Positions 1 through 10,602 of a stretch of 64,000 nucleotides of DNA are shown in pieces. The position numbers were made by a program, and so were the translations under genes. The notes beneath the pieces are model-generated. The model was given only the letters and a program-made list of their open reading frames with translations, searched no databases and was not told the DNA's origin. How positions within the stretch are numbered: position 1 is the stretch's first letter; each line of letters begins with the position of its first letter. The stretch is from Lysobacterales bacterium (GTDB lineage: Bacteria > Pseudomonadota > Gammaproteobacteria > Xanthomonadales > Xanthomonadaceae), in NCBI GenBank assembly GCA_017302035.1, contig JAFLEA010000006.1, forward strand, positions 1 to 64,000, in the 5' to 3' direction.

Positions 1-475
1 ACTTTCAATCGTGCCGCCAGGACCAGTCGGCGCTTTTTTTTGCAACCTGCCAGCAGCGGCCGGGGGCGAGAATGGGTGCCGATTGTGGCTCTTGGAATTT
101 CAAGCTGCCAATGATCATTGGCTATCCTTTGAGGCCCGACAACCGAGTTTTCTGGAAGCTGGCCTGCGCCGGACCTGGCACTTCATTCAAGTCGATACCG
201 CCCAGCAAGGCGGGGCAATTCCGGCTCAAGCCCTCAGCATCGATCAATCTCAAGCCCCATATGAAGAAGTTTCCCAGCTTCGCTGATCCTCGGCGCAGGC
301 CAGGACCCGATCAATGCGTACTTCCCGAACTCGAACAGGCAATCCAGGAGGAGGCGAAACGTCTACGGACTATTCTGGAACAGGCGGGCGCAAGTTGAGG
401 CCCGGCAACTTGCTCATGCTGAAGTCGCCTCGCAACCCGACCCGATTCAAACGCTAGCCATCGCAGGAGATCACC
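1..475. other. No confident gene; possible small or decayed coding
   Basis: Two overlapping short open frames lie here: a GTG-started frame at 11-286 and an ATG-started frame at 72-398 ending in a Glu/Lys/Arg-rich helical tail. I recognise neither. Neither has a clear Shine-Dalgarno sequence, and they exclude each other over most of their length. The stretch just before the next gene (about 445-465) resembles the right end of an integron attC site. It could be a decayed cassette or the end of a gene that begins outside the window. Confidence 0.3.
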
Positions 476-832
476 ATGCAGATCATCTACATCCTCCTAT
501 GCATTGCCGGCATGGCCCTGCCGCTCTCTCAGTTTGTTCCGTGGCTTTCTGCATATGGCCTCAACGTGCCGCTCCTGTTCCAGCTTGCCACATCAAATCA
601 GATTGCGGCATTCGCGTGGGCGGATGTCGTCATCACGGGCATCGTGGTCGCTGTTTTCATGGTCTCCGAGGGCCGCAAGCTCGCAATGCGTCGACTATGG
701 CTACCGCTGTCCTGTCTCATGGTTGGCCCCTCGTTGGCACTGCCGCTTTTCCTTTTCATGCGGGAGCGCCATCTTGCGGCAGCGGGGCCCAACGGCTCAT
801 TCAAGCCAGCTTTGCTTCACAAGGCGACTTAA
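476..832 (+). CDS. DUF2834 family small membrane protein
   Basis: 118-residue protein with about three hydrophobic segments (roughly residues 2-24, 44-64 and 73-96). The C-terminal signature, a GPSLALPLFLFMRER stretch, is what I know from DUF2834 proteins. The function of the family is unknown; it is an inner-membrane protein by its composition. The start is supported by AGGAG about 8 bases upstream of the ATG. It lies 16 bases before the next gene on the same strand. Base composition is visibly less GC-rich than the core genes further on, in keeping with a cassette or other acquired origin. Confidence 0.8.
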   Translation: MQIIYILLCIAGMALPLSQFVPWLSAYGLNVPLLFQLATSNQIAAFAWADVVITGIVVAVFMVSEGRKLAMRRLWLPLSCLMVGPSLALPLFLFMRERHLAAAGPNGSFKPALLHKAT

Positions 833-848
833 ATCAGGCGCCATACCC

Positions 849-1310
849 ATGCCTAGCACCCTGATCACATTGACCGCCCTGCTACTTGCCGCATCCGTCA
901 CGGTACCCAACGCCTCGATCGTTCCAGACAGCGAGCTCGCCATCGGGCACATCTCTCTTGGAGACACAGAGTCGACTGTAGTCCGGCGGCTTGGACCACC
1001 CACCTCAATTGCCGAGACAGGCGACTTCCTCAGTGTTCAGCTCAACTACACGGGTCTAACTATTTGGCTCGGCGAGGGGCGCAGGGTTGGGGAGATTCTG
1101 AGTACGAGTCCTGAGCACTGCACTACAGGGGGCATTTGCCCCGGCATGGACGTCTCCGAGGTGCTAGCGCGGTTCGGCCCCGCCGTGATGGCTGACCGGG
1201 AGCACGGTCGATTCCACGAGTACTTCCCTGAATCCGATATTCCCTGCTGGCTCCAGGTGGCTGCCTCGGCCGGCGTAGTGGTGTCTATTCGCTCGGAGTG
1301 CCAGCCGTGA
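849..1310 (+). CDS. Hypothetical exported protein
   Basis: 153 residues. The ATG at 849 gives a short hydrophobic N-terminus (MPSTLITLTALLLAASVTVP) typical of a signal peptide, which decides this start over an open frame reaching back to 504. After it comes a small domain with SLGDTESTVVRRLGPP, the look of SmpA/BamE-like or lipocalin-linked exported domains in which a Gly-Asp-x-x-x-x-V-x-x-x-LG-x-P motif is common. Cysteines in the second half (HCTTGGIC) could form a disulphide. It follows the DUF2834 gene closely and may be co-transcribed. I do not recognise a specific family. Confidence 0.65.
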   Translation: MPSTLITLTALLLAASVTVPNASIVPDSELAIGHISLGDTESTVVRRLGPPTSIAETGDFLSVQLNYTGLTIWLGEGRRVGEILSTSPEHCTTGGICPGMDVSEVLARFGPAVMADREHGRFHEYFPESDIPCWLQVAASAGVVVSIRSECQP

Positions 1311-1397
1311 CCGGAGACAGGAAGCCATTCAGGCCAACGCCGCTTTGCAACGCAGTTGAATTCAGCTATTTAAAGTGCCAAGCCTCCAGGAGCCGCC

Positions 1398-1757
1398 ATG
1401 CCACGGCATGAAAAGATCAATTACGTTGAGTTTCCGTCCCGGGACCTTGCGGAGACGAAGCGCTTCTTTGGACAGGCGTTTGACTGGACGTTCGAAGACT
1501 ACGGCCCTGACTATGCCGCGTTCTCCGACCAGGGGTTGGATGGCGGCTTCTTCAGGTCCGACCTGGCGGCACGCACCGAGACCGGGAGTGCGCTTGTCGT
1601 TCTTTACAGCAAGGACCTTGAGGGAACCCTGGGAAAGGTTGAAGCCGCTGGCGGCAAAGTGGTCAAACCCATATTCTCCTTTCCAGGCGGGCGCAGGTTC
1701 CACTTCATCGAGCCAGGCGGCAATGAACTGGCCGTATGGTCAGAGCCCGGGGCCTGA
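1398..1757 (+). CDS. VOC family (glyoxalase/bleomycin-resistance fold) protein
   Basis: 119 residues forming one vicinal-oxygen-chelate module. The N-terminal NYVEFPSRDLAETKRFFGQ is the usual first beta-alpha unit of a glyoxalase-like protein, and the C-terminal FHFIEPGGNELAVW holds the conserved metal-ligand Glu context. VOC proteins bind a divalent metal and act as isomerases, dioxygenases or drug-binding proteins; the substrate here cannot be told. The start has CAGGAG about 8 bases upstream. Spacers on both sides are long enough to hold recombination sites, and VOC genes are frequent passengers of chromosomal integrons. Confidence 0.85.
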   Translation: MPRHEKINYVEFPSRDLAETKRFFGQAFDWTFEDYGPDYAAFSDQGLDGGFFRSDLAARTETGSALVVLYSKDLEGTLGKVEAAGGKVVKPIFSFPGGRRFHFIEPGGNELAVWSEPGA

Positions 1758-1801
1758 CAGCCGCCGCGTCCTCGCAATACGGCTTAGTCCATGCGTTAGC
1801 C
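1751..1801 (+). repeat. attC-like integron recombination site (tentative)
   Basis: The spacer after the VOC gene can be read as a short attC site. A GGCCTGAC box overlaps the stop codon and is followed by AGCCG. Then come a short loop, CGGCT (complementary to AGCCG) and a terminal GCGTTAGCC. The order R'', L'', L', R' is that of attC, but the right box GTTAGCC departs from the GTTRRRY consensus, so this is a suggestion only. No integrase gene is in the window. Confidence 0.3.
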
Positions 1802-1812
1802 AACAGACGGGA

Positions 1813-2130
1813 ATGACCACCGTGGCCCATACAGACCAATCCATCGACACGCTGATTTCAATCAGCGGCACCCTGGCAAGCATCGGGCTTGCCCTCGTCG
1901 CGATCCTCGCCGCCAAGACCTCAATCGACCATGTCGAAATGGCGGCTGACGACTTGTTCCTGTTCTCGTCCCTGGGTTTCCTCTTTGTTGTCGTACTTGG
2001 ATATTTGGCGCAAAAGAATTCCGCAAGTCCACGCACCAACAAAATTGTCACCGCTGCCGAGTGGATCTTCTCCGGCTCCCTAGTAGCCACGGTGATTGGC
2101 GCGTTCCTGATGGTCTACACGTCCGTCTGA
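1813..2130 (+). CDS. Small two-helix membrane protein, unknown
   Basis: 105 residues starting at the ATG at 1813 (weak GGGA upstream). It has a hydrophobic segment around residues 14-34 (ISGTLASIGLALVAILAA), another at about 50-66, and a third near the C-terminus (SLVATVIGAFLMVYTS). Together these predict a small integral membrane protein. No family is recognised. It is the last intact gene of the same-strand, lower-GC run at the left of the window. The longer open frame reaching back to 1375 overlaps the VOC gene in another frame and is rejected. Confidence 0.65.
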   Translation: MTTVAHTDQSIDTLISISGTLASIGLALVAILAAKTSIDHVEMAADDLFLFSSLGFLFVVVLGYLAQKNSASPRTNKIVTAAEWIFSGSLVATVIGAFLMVYTSV

Positions 2131-2373
2131 GCGGTCATCGGCCCACAAGTCATTGCCGAAGCCCCTCTGTTTCCTTGCCCTGCCCCCGCCGGACCGGCCT
2201 GCCACAACCCGTTGGTCGACCCCCGTGACGGGACCAGGCTGACTCTGATCCGGTCCAACTCGGGCTTCGGCGACTACCAGCCCGATAGACCCCGGTACGG
2301 TTTGACCGGCGACCTGCTGATACGCGTCAATTGCAGCAATGGGCTGCCTGTGGGTGCCACGCCCGGCGCGTCC
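2131..2373 (+). pseudogene. Start-less C-terminal gene remnant
   Basis: Directly after the stop of the membrane protein, the same frame stays open to 2373 with no ATG, GTG or TTG that gives a sensible protein. Its translation contains DPRDGTRLTLIRSNSGFGDY and then RYGLTGDLLIRVNCSNGLPVG, which reads like the end of a small exported beta-rich protein seen in Xanthomonadaceae (DGT-LxLxRS, GDY, RYG, LLRxDC patterns). I infer a gene whose 5' part was lost, perhaps at the junction between acquired and core DNA. The following 90 bases to 2464 hold nothing I recognise. Confidence 0.35.
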
Positions 2374-2464
2374 TGACGATTCATCCAAGTCGATGCCCTT
2401 CTCAACATGATCCGGCCCGCGCGCCAGGCGCCACCGGAGTCCTCCATGAAACCGGGATATCCCC

Positions 2465-3571
2465 ATGCCAGCCACCCCGACCCTGGACCACCTGCGTCGC
2501 TATGCCGTCGCGCGCAGCCTGTTCGAGCCGACGTCCCTGCCGCGCGCCATCGCCAGGCTGGGGTTCGTGCAGGTCGACCCGATCCGGGCACCGGCCCGTG
2601 CGCAGGACCTGACCTTGCGCCATCGGGTCGACGGCTATCGGGCCGGCGATCTGGAAAGGCGCTACCCGCGCCTGCCCGTCGAGGAGGATTTCTTCGTCAA
2701 CTACGGCATCCTGCCGCGTGCCATCCAGTGCCTGATGCACCCGCGGACGGCACGCACTGCATGGCCGCGTGCCCGCTGGAAACAGGCGGAAGCCGTCCTG
2801 GCGTTCGTGCAGAGCCACGGCGTGGTCCACCCGCGCGACGTGGATGCCGCCTTCGAGCACGGCACGACCCGGAACGGGTTCGGCGGCAACAGCCGGGCCA
2901 GCACGCAGCTACTGGACGGCATGCACTACCGCGGCCTGCTGCGCGTGGCGCGGCGCGAAAACGGGATTCGCCTGTATGCGCCGCAGCTGGCGCATGAACG
3001 CGATCCGCCGTCGGAGCCGGATGCCGCGCTGGACGCGTTGATCGACGTGGTGGTGGCCAAGTACGCCCCGCTGCCCGCGGCCACGCTCAACCGCCTGGTT
3101 TCGTGGGTGGGTTCGACGGCGGCTCCGCAGTGGCATGGGCGACGGCGCGCGGCACTGGCACGCGCCAAGGCGCGGTTGCCCCAGGCCACGGTGGACGGGG
3201 ACCGCTGGTACTGGCCGGCCGGTGAGGATCCCTGCAGCCGGCGCTATGCCCGCGGCGAGGGGCCGGACGATCGCGTGCGCCTGCTGGCGCCCTTCGACCC
3301 GGTGGTATGGGACCGCGAACGTTTCGAACGCTTCTGGAACTGGGCCTACCGCTTCGAGGCCTATACCCCGGCATCACGGCGGATACGCGGCTACTACGCG
3401 TTGCCCATGCTGTGGCGCGGCCGGGTGATCGGCTGGGCCAACGCCGCGGTGCACGACGGGCAGCTGCGGTTGCAGCCGGGCTACGTGGACGGGCGCGCCC
3501 CACGCGACGCCGCCTTCGGGCCCGCATTGCGGGACGAGCAGGCGCACCTGGCACGATTCCTGGGGCTGTGA
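2465..3571 (+). CDS. AlkZ/YcaQ-like winged-helix DNA glycosylase family protein
   Basis: 368 residues of the HTH_42 (DUF1006/YcaQ) family. Members are winged-helix proteins, some of which are glycosylases that remove bulky alkylated bases or unhook DNA crosslinks. The family's Q-x-D catalytic context is visible as FVQVDPIRAPARAQDLTLRH near residues 33-53, and a later KARLPQAT/GDRWYWPAG region corresponds to the C-terminal beta-wing. The length is close to the usual 360-400. ATG at 2465; oriented away from the cassette-like region and standing alone. Whether it is a true AlkZ (interstrand crosslink) or an AlkX-like paralogue cannot be decided here. Confidence 0.83.
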   Translation: MPATPTLDHLRRYAVARSLFEPTSLPRAIARLGFVQVDPIRAPARAQDLTLRHRVDGYRAGDLERRYPRLPVEEDFFVNYGILPRAIQCLMHPRTARTAWPRARWKQAEAVLAFVQSHGVVHPRDVDAAFEHGTTRNGFGGNSRASTQLLDGMHYRGLLRVARRENGIRLYAPQLAHERDPPSEPDAALDALIDVVVAKYAPLPAATLNRLVSWVGSTAAPQWHGRRRAALARAKARLPQATVDGDRWYWPAGEDPCSRRYARGEGPDDRVRLLAPFDPVVWDRERFERFWNWAYRFEAYTPASRRIRGYYALPMLWRGRVIGWANAAVHDGQLRLQPGYVDGRAPRDAAFGPALRDEQAHLARFLGL

Positions 3572-3656
3572 CCGGACCGCCATGGCGGCCGGATTGCAAT
3601 AGCATTGGCAACGCTCACTCTCTGCGGCAACCAGTCGCCTGGCCAAAGGAGCATCC

Positions 3657-4049
3657 ATGCGCGACGAGACCCTGTGGACCGTACTCAGATTGACCCTGGC
3701 TGGCCTGCTTGCCGCCCACGGATGGGCGCGCCTGCTCGGCAATGGGATCGAACCCTTCGGCGCCTGGTTGAACGACCAGGGATTCATGATCGGGCACGCC
3801 ATCGCCTGGAGCGTGACGATCTACGAAATCGCCGGTACCGCGCTGCTTGCGGCGAAGTGGCATGTATTCCCCCTGACCGTCGGCTTCAGCCTGATCTACC
3901 TGGCCGGCCTGTTCCTGGTCCACCTGCCCTCGGGGTGGTTCGTGGTCGGGCTGGGCCGCAACGGGATGGAGTACGGCGTGTTGCTCATCGTGGCGCTGCT
4001 GTGTGTCGGACTGCACCATAGGAGGCGACCGAGCGCTGGCAGGCGATAG
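3657..4049 (+). CDS. DoxX family membrane protein
   Basis: 130 residues with four hydrophobic segments (about 9-25, 43-63, 70-89 and 105-121), the architecture of DoxX-type proteins. The family pattern is LRLTLAGLLAAHGWARL at the N-terminus with a conserved Gly and a later EIAGTALLA. DoxX proteins are inner-membrane proteins linked to thiosulphate oxidation, thiol homeostasis or redox stress; the role here is unknown. AAAGGAGC sits about 7 bases before the ATG. It is convergent with the cydAB operon. Confidence 0.8.
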   Translation: MRDETLWTVLRLTLAGLLAAHGWARLLGNGIEPFGAWLNDQGFMIGHAIAWSVTIYEIAGTALLAAKWHVFPLTVGFSLIYLAGLFLVHLPSGWFVVGLGRNGMEYGVLLIVALLCVGLHHRRRPSAGRR

Positions 4050-4157
4050 GCCCTCACCGGGCGCCCGCCGACAAGGCGACCGGGGCATGGTCGAGACTGG
4101 CCGAAGCCGACGCCTGTCCGCCTGGCGTCGCGGCCCGCACCAGGCCGGCGGAGGGCC

Positions 4158-5143
4158 TCAATAGTTGAGTTCGCTGGTCTTGCCCCAGAACACGCGGTAG
4201 CTGTAAGCGCTGTAGGCGAGGATGGCCGGCAGGGTGACGGCGGCACCGAACAGCATGATCCTGAGCGACTCCGGTGCGGCGGCCGATTCCCACAGCGTCA
4301 TGCGGTCGATGACCAGATAGGGGACGATGCTGTAGGCCAGCCCCGCGAATGCCAGCACGAACATGCCGATGCTGGCCGCGAACGGCACCCACTCGCGCTG
4401 CGGGGTGCCCCGTCCCAGCCTGACCAGCGCCTGCAGGCAGGCCATGAACAGCAGTGCGGTCAACAGCGGGATCGGCATCAGCAGGAACAGGTTGGGCAAC
4501 GCGAACCATTTCTCGAAGATGCGCGGACTCACCAGCGGCGTGGCCAGCGACACCGCCACGATGCCGATGCCGGTGAACCACAGGCTGCGCCGCGCCCAAC
4601 CGATGGCGCGCCTGCGCAGGTCGCCTTCGGTCTTCATGATCAGCCAGCCTGCACCGAGCAAGGTGTATCCCGCCACCAGGCACAGCGCGATGGCGATGCC
4701 GAAGCCCACGCCCGCTAGGTCGTACTCCAGCCCGGTGATGTACAGGCCGAGCATGAAGCCCTGCGACAACGCCGCCAGCAGCGACCCGGCGTGGAAGGCG
4801 GTGTTCCAGAACGGCTTGTGCTCGTCGTGCACCTTGACCCGGAAGTCGAACGCCACGCCGCGCACGATCAATCCGACCAGCATGAAGGCCACCGGCAGGT
4901 ACAAGGCGCCGAGGATGATGCCGTGCGCCGCCGGGAAGGCCACCAGCAGCAGGCCCACGCCCAGAACCAGCCAGGTTTCGTTGGCATCCCAGAACGGGCC
5001 TATCGACGCGATCATCACGTCCTTCTGCGCCGCGTCGGCCTGCCGCAGCAGGATGCCCACGCCCAGGTCATAGCCGTCGAGCACCACGTACAGCAGCATC
5101 GACAGGCCCATCAGGCCCGCGAACACGATCGGAAGCCACTCGT

Positions 5144-5147
<4 letters not shown>
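4158..5147 (-). CDS. cydB: Cytochrome bd-type (CIO) quinol oxidase subunit II
   Basis: 329 residues, multi-helix membrane subunit of the bd quinol oxidase. The N-terminus MNEWLPIVFAGLMGLSMLLY and the motif VLDGYDLGVGIL are the standard CydB signature, as is the later WDANETWLVLG. Subunit II pairs with CydA, stabilises the haem-bearing subunit and does not itself bind haem in most members. The start is at 5147, where ATG overlaps the cydA stop in an ATGA, so translation is coupled. The length of about 330 fits the short CioB type. No CydX-like small subunit is recognisable in the 108 bases after it. Confidence 0.94.
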
Positions 5148-6495
<1,348 letters not shown>

Positions 6496-6499
<4 letters not shown>

Positions 6500-7068
6500 G
6501 ACCGTGCTCCCGCGGATCGGGCTGCAGGCGGCAGTTTCATCCGCTCCTTCAGTTCCAGCAGCTTCTGCACTTTCCCGCCCAGGTCCATCAGCCGGGTCAG
6601 GGTCTCCGGAGAGAGCTTGCGCACCTCCTCGAACCACTCGGTGACGCGTTCGATCAACTCGTACATCTCGCGCATGCGTTGCTGCGCGTGGCGCTCTTCG
6701 GCAGACTCCGGCGACTCGAGCAGGGCCGCGCGCAGCATCGACAGCGTCGGGTCGATTTCCCGGCGCTGGCGCTCTTCGGCCAGGGTACGGAAGATGTCCC
6801 ACACTTCCCGTGGAGCGCTGAAGTAGTCGCGACGGTCGCCGGGGCGGTGCTCGAGCCGCACCAGCCGCCAGGCCTGCAGCTCGCGCAGGCCCATGCTGAC
6901 ATTGGAACGGGAAACACCCAGCTTCTCGGTGATGTCGTCGGCGTGCAATGGTCGATCGGACACGAACAGCAGCGCGTAGATCTGGCCCACGGTGCGGTTG
7001 ATGCCCCAGCGCCCCCCCATCTCGCCGAAATGGAGGACGAAGCTCTGGGTCAGCGGAGGAAGTTCCAT
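6496..7068 (-). CDS. GbsR/MarR family transcriptional regulator of the cyd operon
   Basis: 190 residues with a winged-helix domain (PLHADDITEKLGVSRSNVSM is the recognition-helix region, about residues 45-64) and a helical C-terminal dimerisation part, as in GbsR-type regulators. It is the first gene of the regulator-cydA-cydB operon, so it probably controls quinol oxidase expression and itself. Two starts are possible: a GTG at 7107, or the ATG at 7068 used here. I prefer 7068 because the perfect inverted repeat just upstream would otherwise lie inside the coding sequence. Neither start has a strong ribosome binding site. Confidence 0.85.
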
Positions 7069-7070
7069 GA

Positions 7071-7094
7071 TTTCAGAAATTACTGAAACTTCAG
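7071..7094 (-). promoter_or_regulatory. Putative autoregulatory operator of the cyd operon
   Basis: TTTCAG, 6 bases, CTGAAA form a perfect 6-base inverted repeat at 7071-7088. A further TTCAG at 7090-7094 makes a second overlapping repeat (CTGAA, two bases, TTCAG). It lies immediately before the preferred start of the GbsR/MarR-type gene, which is where such regulators usually bind. No convincing -35/-10 pair was seen, so the exact promoter is unknown. Confidence 0.5.
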
Positions 7095-7128
7095 GAAGGA
7101 TAGACACCCCCGAAGCCCTTGTCCAGTC

Positions 7129-9276
7129 TCACGCCATCGTCAGCCGCCAGGCCCGGTGGATGCGGGCGTTGCGCTCGAAGTCCGGCGGGATGGTCGAGGC
7201 GCTGATCTCCTCGCATTCGGCGAACTGCGCCACCGCCTCGGTATCCAGGCGGAAGCGGCGGAAATTGTTGGAGAAGTACAGCACCCCGCCCTGCGCCAGC
7301 CGCGCGCAGGCCGCGCGCAGCAGGCGCACGTGTTCGCGCTGCACGTCGAAGTCGTCGGCGCGGGCGGAATTGGAGAAAGTGGGCGGGTCGCAGAAGATCA
7401 CGTCGTAACGGTTGCGCTCGGCCTCCAGCCAGGCCAGGGCGTCGCCCTGCACGAGTTGGTGCGAGGCACCGCCCAGGCCGTTGAGCGCCAGGTTGTCGGC
7501 GCACCACTGCAGGTAGGTCGGCGACAGATCCACGCTGGTGGTCGAGGCGGCACCGGCCACCGCGGCCTGCACGCTGGCCACGCCGGTGTAGCAGAACAGG
7601 TTGAGGAAGCGGCGGCCCGTTGCCTCCCTGGCCATGCGCCGGCGCAGCGGGCGGTGGTCGAGGAACAGGCCGGAATCCAGGTAGTCGAACAGGTTCACCC
7701 ACAGCCGCGCGCCATGCTCGCGCACGACGAAGCGTTCGCCCTGTTGCTGGAACCTGCCGTACTTGGAGCCACCCTTGCCGCGCTCGCGGGTCTTCAGCGC
7801 CACGCGCTCGGGCGGCACGGCGAAGGTTTCGCGCGCGGCGGCCAGCAGTTCGCCGCGGCGCCGGCGCACGTCGGCCTCGGGGATCTCGGCCGGCGGGGCG
7901 TATTCCTGCACGTGCAGGAAGGTGCGCTGCTCGCCGCCGTCCTCGGCATAGACGTCGATGGCGGCGGCGTATTCGGGGATGTCGGCGTCGTAGGCGCGGA
8001 AGCACGACACCTGCTCGCCGCCGCGCCAGTGCTTGAGCTTGCGCAGGTTGCGCTGCAGGCGGTTGGCAACCATCCGCGCGCCTTCGGACAGTTCGCGCGG
8101 GGCATCCTCGCGCGGCGGCGGGCGCAGCGGGTCGCAGACGATCAGCGCGCATTCCAGGGCACCGTTGAACATCTGGTACTTCTTCGCCGCGCGCAGGCCG
8201 GTGGCCTGGGCCAGTTCGGCGTCGCCGCACAGCAGGCTGGCGCGCCAGGTCGGCACCGCTCGCTGCAGGGCGGTGCCGAGGCGGCGGTACAGGGCACCAT
8301 CCGCCGCCAGGCGGCGGTCATAGGGGGGATTGCACACGACCAGGCCGCATGGCTGCGGCGGTGTGGCCAGTGCGTCGATGTCGCGGACCTCGAAGGCGAC
8401 AGCCTGCGCCACCCCGGCGGCACGCGCGTTGGCCTGCGCGGCGGCGATGGAGTGGGAGTCCAGATCGCTGCCATGGAATACCGGACGCAGCGTGGCCATG
8501 CCGGCCTGCGCGCGCGCGCGCGCTTCGGCGACCAGCGCGGCCCACGCTGCGGCATCGAAACCCGTCCAGCGCGCAGGCAGCGGCGCCCCCTCCTCGCCAG
8601 CCGGCATCCGCCCCAGCCCCGGCGCCACGTCGGCGGCCATCAACGCGCCTTCGATCAGCAGCGTGCCACTGCCGCACATCGGGTCGAGCAAGGCGCCGCC
8701 GTCCGCATACAGCGCCGGCCAGCCACCACGCAGCAGTACGGCGGCGGCCAGGTTCTCCTTCAGCGGCGCCTCGCGCTGCTCGGCGCGCCAGCCGCGCCGG
8801 TGCAGCGGGCCACCGCCGAGGTCCACCGACAGCGTCGCCCGGCCCTTGCGCAGCGACAGGTTCAGGCGCAGGTCCGGTGCCTCCACGTCCACCGAGGGGC
8901 GCTCCAGACCCTGGGCGCGAAACCCGTCGACCACCGCGTCCTTGACCCGCTGCGCGGCGAAGCGCGCATGGGTGATCGCCTCGCCGGACACGTGCGCGTC
9001 CACCGCCAGGGTGTCGCCCTCGCGCAAGTGCTCGTGCCAGGGCAGCGTGGCGGCACCGGCGTACAGCGCCTGTTCGTCGGCGCAATCGAACGCGGCCAGC
9101 GGCCACAGCACCCGGCTGGCCAGGCGCGACCACAGCACCGCGCGCTGCGCATCGGCCAGGGTACCTTCGGCGTTGGCCCCGGCAATCGTGGCGGTGGCGC
9201 GCGCGGCGCCGAGCGCCTGCAGCTCGTCGGCCAGCAGGTATTCCAGGCCCTTGGCGCAGGAGACGAAGAATTTCAT
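7129..9276 (-). CDS. rlmKL: Bifunctional 23S rRNA methyltransferase RlmK/RlmL
   Basis: 715 residues, the full length of the fused enzyme. The N-terminal half has a THUMP-type start ([19 protein letters not shown]) and an RlmL-type methyltransferase with the N-P-P-Y motif in [11 protein letters not shown], which makes m2G2445. The C-terminal half has an RlmK Rossmann domain with [13 protein letters not shown] (SAM-binding) and [10 protein letters not shown], which makes m7G2069 of 23S rRNA. It acts in the cytoplasm during large-subunit assembly. The next gene downstream on the same strand is a hydrolase gene upstream of its start (9296-9826). Confidence 0.95.
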   Translation of the reverse strand: MKFFVSCAKGLEYLLADELQALGAARATATIAGANAEGTLADAQRAVLWSRLASRVLWPLAAFDCADEQALYAGAATLPWHEHLREGDTLAVDAHVSGEAITHARFAAQRVKDAVVDGFRAQGLERPSVDVEAPDLRLNLSLRKGRATLSVDLGGGPLHRRGWRAEQREAPLKENLAAAVLLRGGWPALYADGGALLDPMCGSGTLLIEGALMAADVAPGLGRMPAGEEGAPLPARWTGFDAAAWAALVAEARARAQAGMATLRPVFHGSDLDSHSIAAAQANARAAGVAQAVAFEVRDIDALATPPQPCGLVVCNPPYDRRLAADGALYRRLGTALQRAVPTWRASLLCGDAELAQATGLRAAKKYQMFNGALECALIVCDPLRPPPREDAPRELSEGARMVANRLQRNLRKLKHWRGGEQVSCFRAYDADIPEYAAAIDVYAEDGGEQRTFLHVQEYAPPAEIPEADVRRRRGELLAAARETFAVPPERVALKTRERGKGGSKYGRFQQQGERFVVREHGARLWVNLFDYLDSGLFLDHRPLRRRMAREATGRRFLNLFCYTGVASVQAAVAGAASTTSVDLSPTYLQWCADNLALNGLGGASHQLVQGDALAWLEAERNRYDVIFCDPPTFSNSARADDFDVQREHVRLLRAACARLAQGGVLYFSNNFRRFRLDTEAVAQFAECEEISASTIPPDFERNARIHRAWRLTMA

Positions 9277-9295
9277 GGGCGGCGGGCGGCGGCTA

Positions 9296-9826
9296 TCACA
9301 GCGACGCGAGCAGTTCGGCGAAAGCGCGCGCGGTGGTCTCCACGTGCGCAGTCAGGCGGTGGCTGTCGTCGAGCATGAGCAACCGCGCCGAGCGGGCGCG
9401 CGCCCATTCGATCACCTCGGCCGGCGGGATCATTTCGTCATGCCAGGCATGCACCACCGAAGTCGGCACGGGCGCGGCATCCAGCGCGGGCATCGGCCCC
9501 ATCCGGGTGGGCGGCACCATCAGGAACAGCGCGCGGGTGGGCACCTGCAGCGAGGCGATGGCGGAGATGTAGGCGCCCAGGCTGGAACCGGCCAGCACCA
9601 GCGGGCCGCGGCCGGCGGCGGCCTGGCCGGCGATGTCCAGCAGGCGTTGCAGGCGCGCGGGCACGTCGCCCAGGTTGCTGACCTGGTGGCGGGCGTCCAG
9701 GTCGGTGTAGTCCGGGCGCTCGGTGGTCCAGCCCAGGCGCTCGGCGGCCTGCGCCAGGGCGGTGACCTTGGTCGCGTCCGGGCCGCTCTCGAACCCGTGC
9801 GAGAGGATGCAGTGGCCGCGGCTCAC
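9296..9826 (-). CDS. Small alpha/beta hydrolase
   Basis: 176 residues with a compact alpha/beta-hydrolase layout. It begins with the oxyanion strand [14 protein letters not shown], has a nucleophile elbow G-S-S-L-G ([13 protein letters not shown]), and a C-terminal acid and His in [13 protein letters not shown] and [10 protein letters not shown]. The size and the early HGFxSGP motif resemble YqiA/RBBP9-like esterases. The substrate is unknown; cytoplasmic, with no signal peptide. It ends 20 bases before the start of rlmKL on the same strand, so it could be transcribed with it. Confidence 0.8.
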   Translation of the reverse strand: MSRGHCILSHGFESGPDATKVTALAQAAERLGWTTERPDYTDLDARHQVSNLGDVPARLQRLLDIAGQAAAGRGPLVLAGSSLGAYISAIASLQVPTRALFLMVPPTRMGPMPALDAAPVPTSVVHAWHDEMIPPAEVIEWARARSARLLMLDDSHRLTAHVETTARAFAELLASL

Positions 9827-9922
9827 GCACGCCCCCGGTGGCCGCCAGGCAGGCAGGTCGGTGGCATCGTCGGGGCATCCGCCAGGTTCGCGCGCATGCC
9901 GCGAATGCTAGCATCCCGGCCC

Positions 9923-10495
9923 ATGCCGCCTTCCGCGCCACTGCAGGTGATCGACGCGCCGCTGCCCTACGTGGCGCTGCTGGAGCAGCGTGCGCCGGAG
10001 CGGATCGACCTGGCGGTGGTCCACTGCACCGAACTGCCCGACCTGGCCACCGCGCGCGAGTACGGCGAGCGCGTGCTCTACCCCAGCGGCACCGGCAACA
10101 GCGGCCACTACTACATCGACCGCGACGGCACGGTGCTGCGCTACGTGCCCGAGGAGCGCGTCGCCCACCACGTGCGCGGGCTCAACCCACGCTCCATCGG
10201 GATCGAACTGGTCAATGGCGGCCGCTACCCCCACTGGCTGGACTCGCGCCACCAGGCGATGGACGAGCCTTATCCCGACGCGCAGATCGACGCGCTGGTG
10301 GCGCTGCTGCACGCGCTGGCCGCGCGGCTGCCGGCGCTGCGCCACATCGCCGGGCACCAGGACCTGGACCGGGAACGGGTACCTGCAAGCGACGACCCGT
10401 CGATACAGGTGCACCGCAAGCTCGATCCCGGCCCGCACTTCCCGTGGACCCGGGTGCTGGCCGCAGTGCCGCTGCAGCGCGTACTGCCGCTGTAG
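9923..10495 (+). CDS. N-acetylmuramoyl-L-alanine amidase, AmpD/Amidase_2 type
   Basis: 190 residues, a single Amidase_2 domain. Zinc ligands are visible as His in LAVVHCTELPD, His in HIAGHQDLDRERV, and Asp in KLDPGPHFPWTRV near the C-terminus. The enzyme cuts the amide bond between muramic acid and the stem peptide during murein recycling. With no signal peptide it is cytoplasmic like AmpD. The ATG at 9923 is used; an in-frame ATG 18 bases upstream adds six residues with no better support. It is divergent from the alpha/beta-hydrolase gene, with which it shares an upstream region of about 95 bases. Confidence 0.88.
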   Translation: MPPSAPLQVIDAPLPYVALLEQRAPERIDLAVVHCTELPDLATAREYGERVLYPSGTGNSGHYYIDRDGTVLRYVPEERVAHHVRGLNPRSIGIELVNGGRYPHWLDSRHQAMDEPYPDAQIDALVALLHALAARLPALRHIAGHQDLDRERVPASDDPSIQVHRKLDPGPHFPWTRVLAAVPLQRVLPL

Positions 10496-10602
10496 GAGCC
10501 GGGCCCGCCTGCGGCACTCCACGGCAAGCAGACGGGCATCGCGGCCACGGCAGACCGGGCTCCCGCGGGGCATGGTCACCCTGGCCTTCGGGATGGCGCC
10601 GG

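Noticed and set aside
4048..4158. AGGCCCTC and GAGGGCCT at both ends of the space after cydB
   Set aside because: The loop would be about 95 bases with no T-run; too long for a terminator and may be chance.
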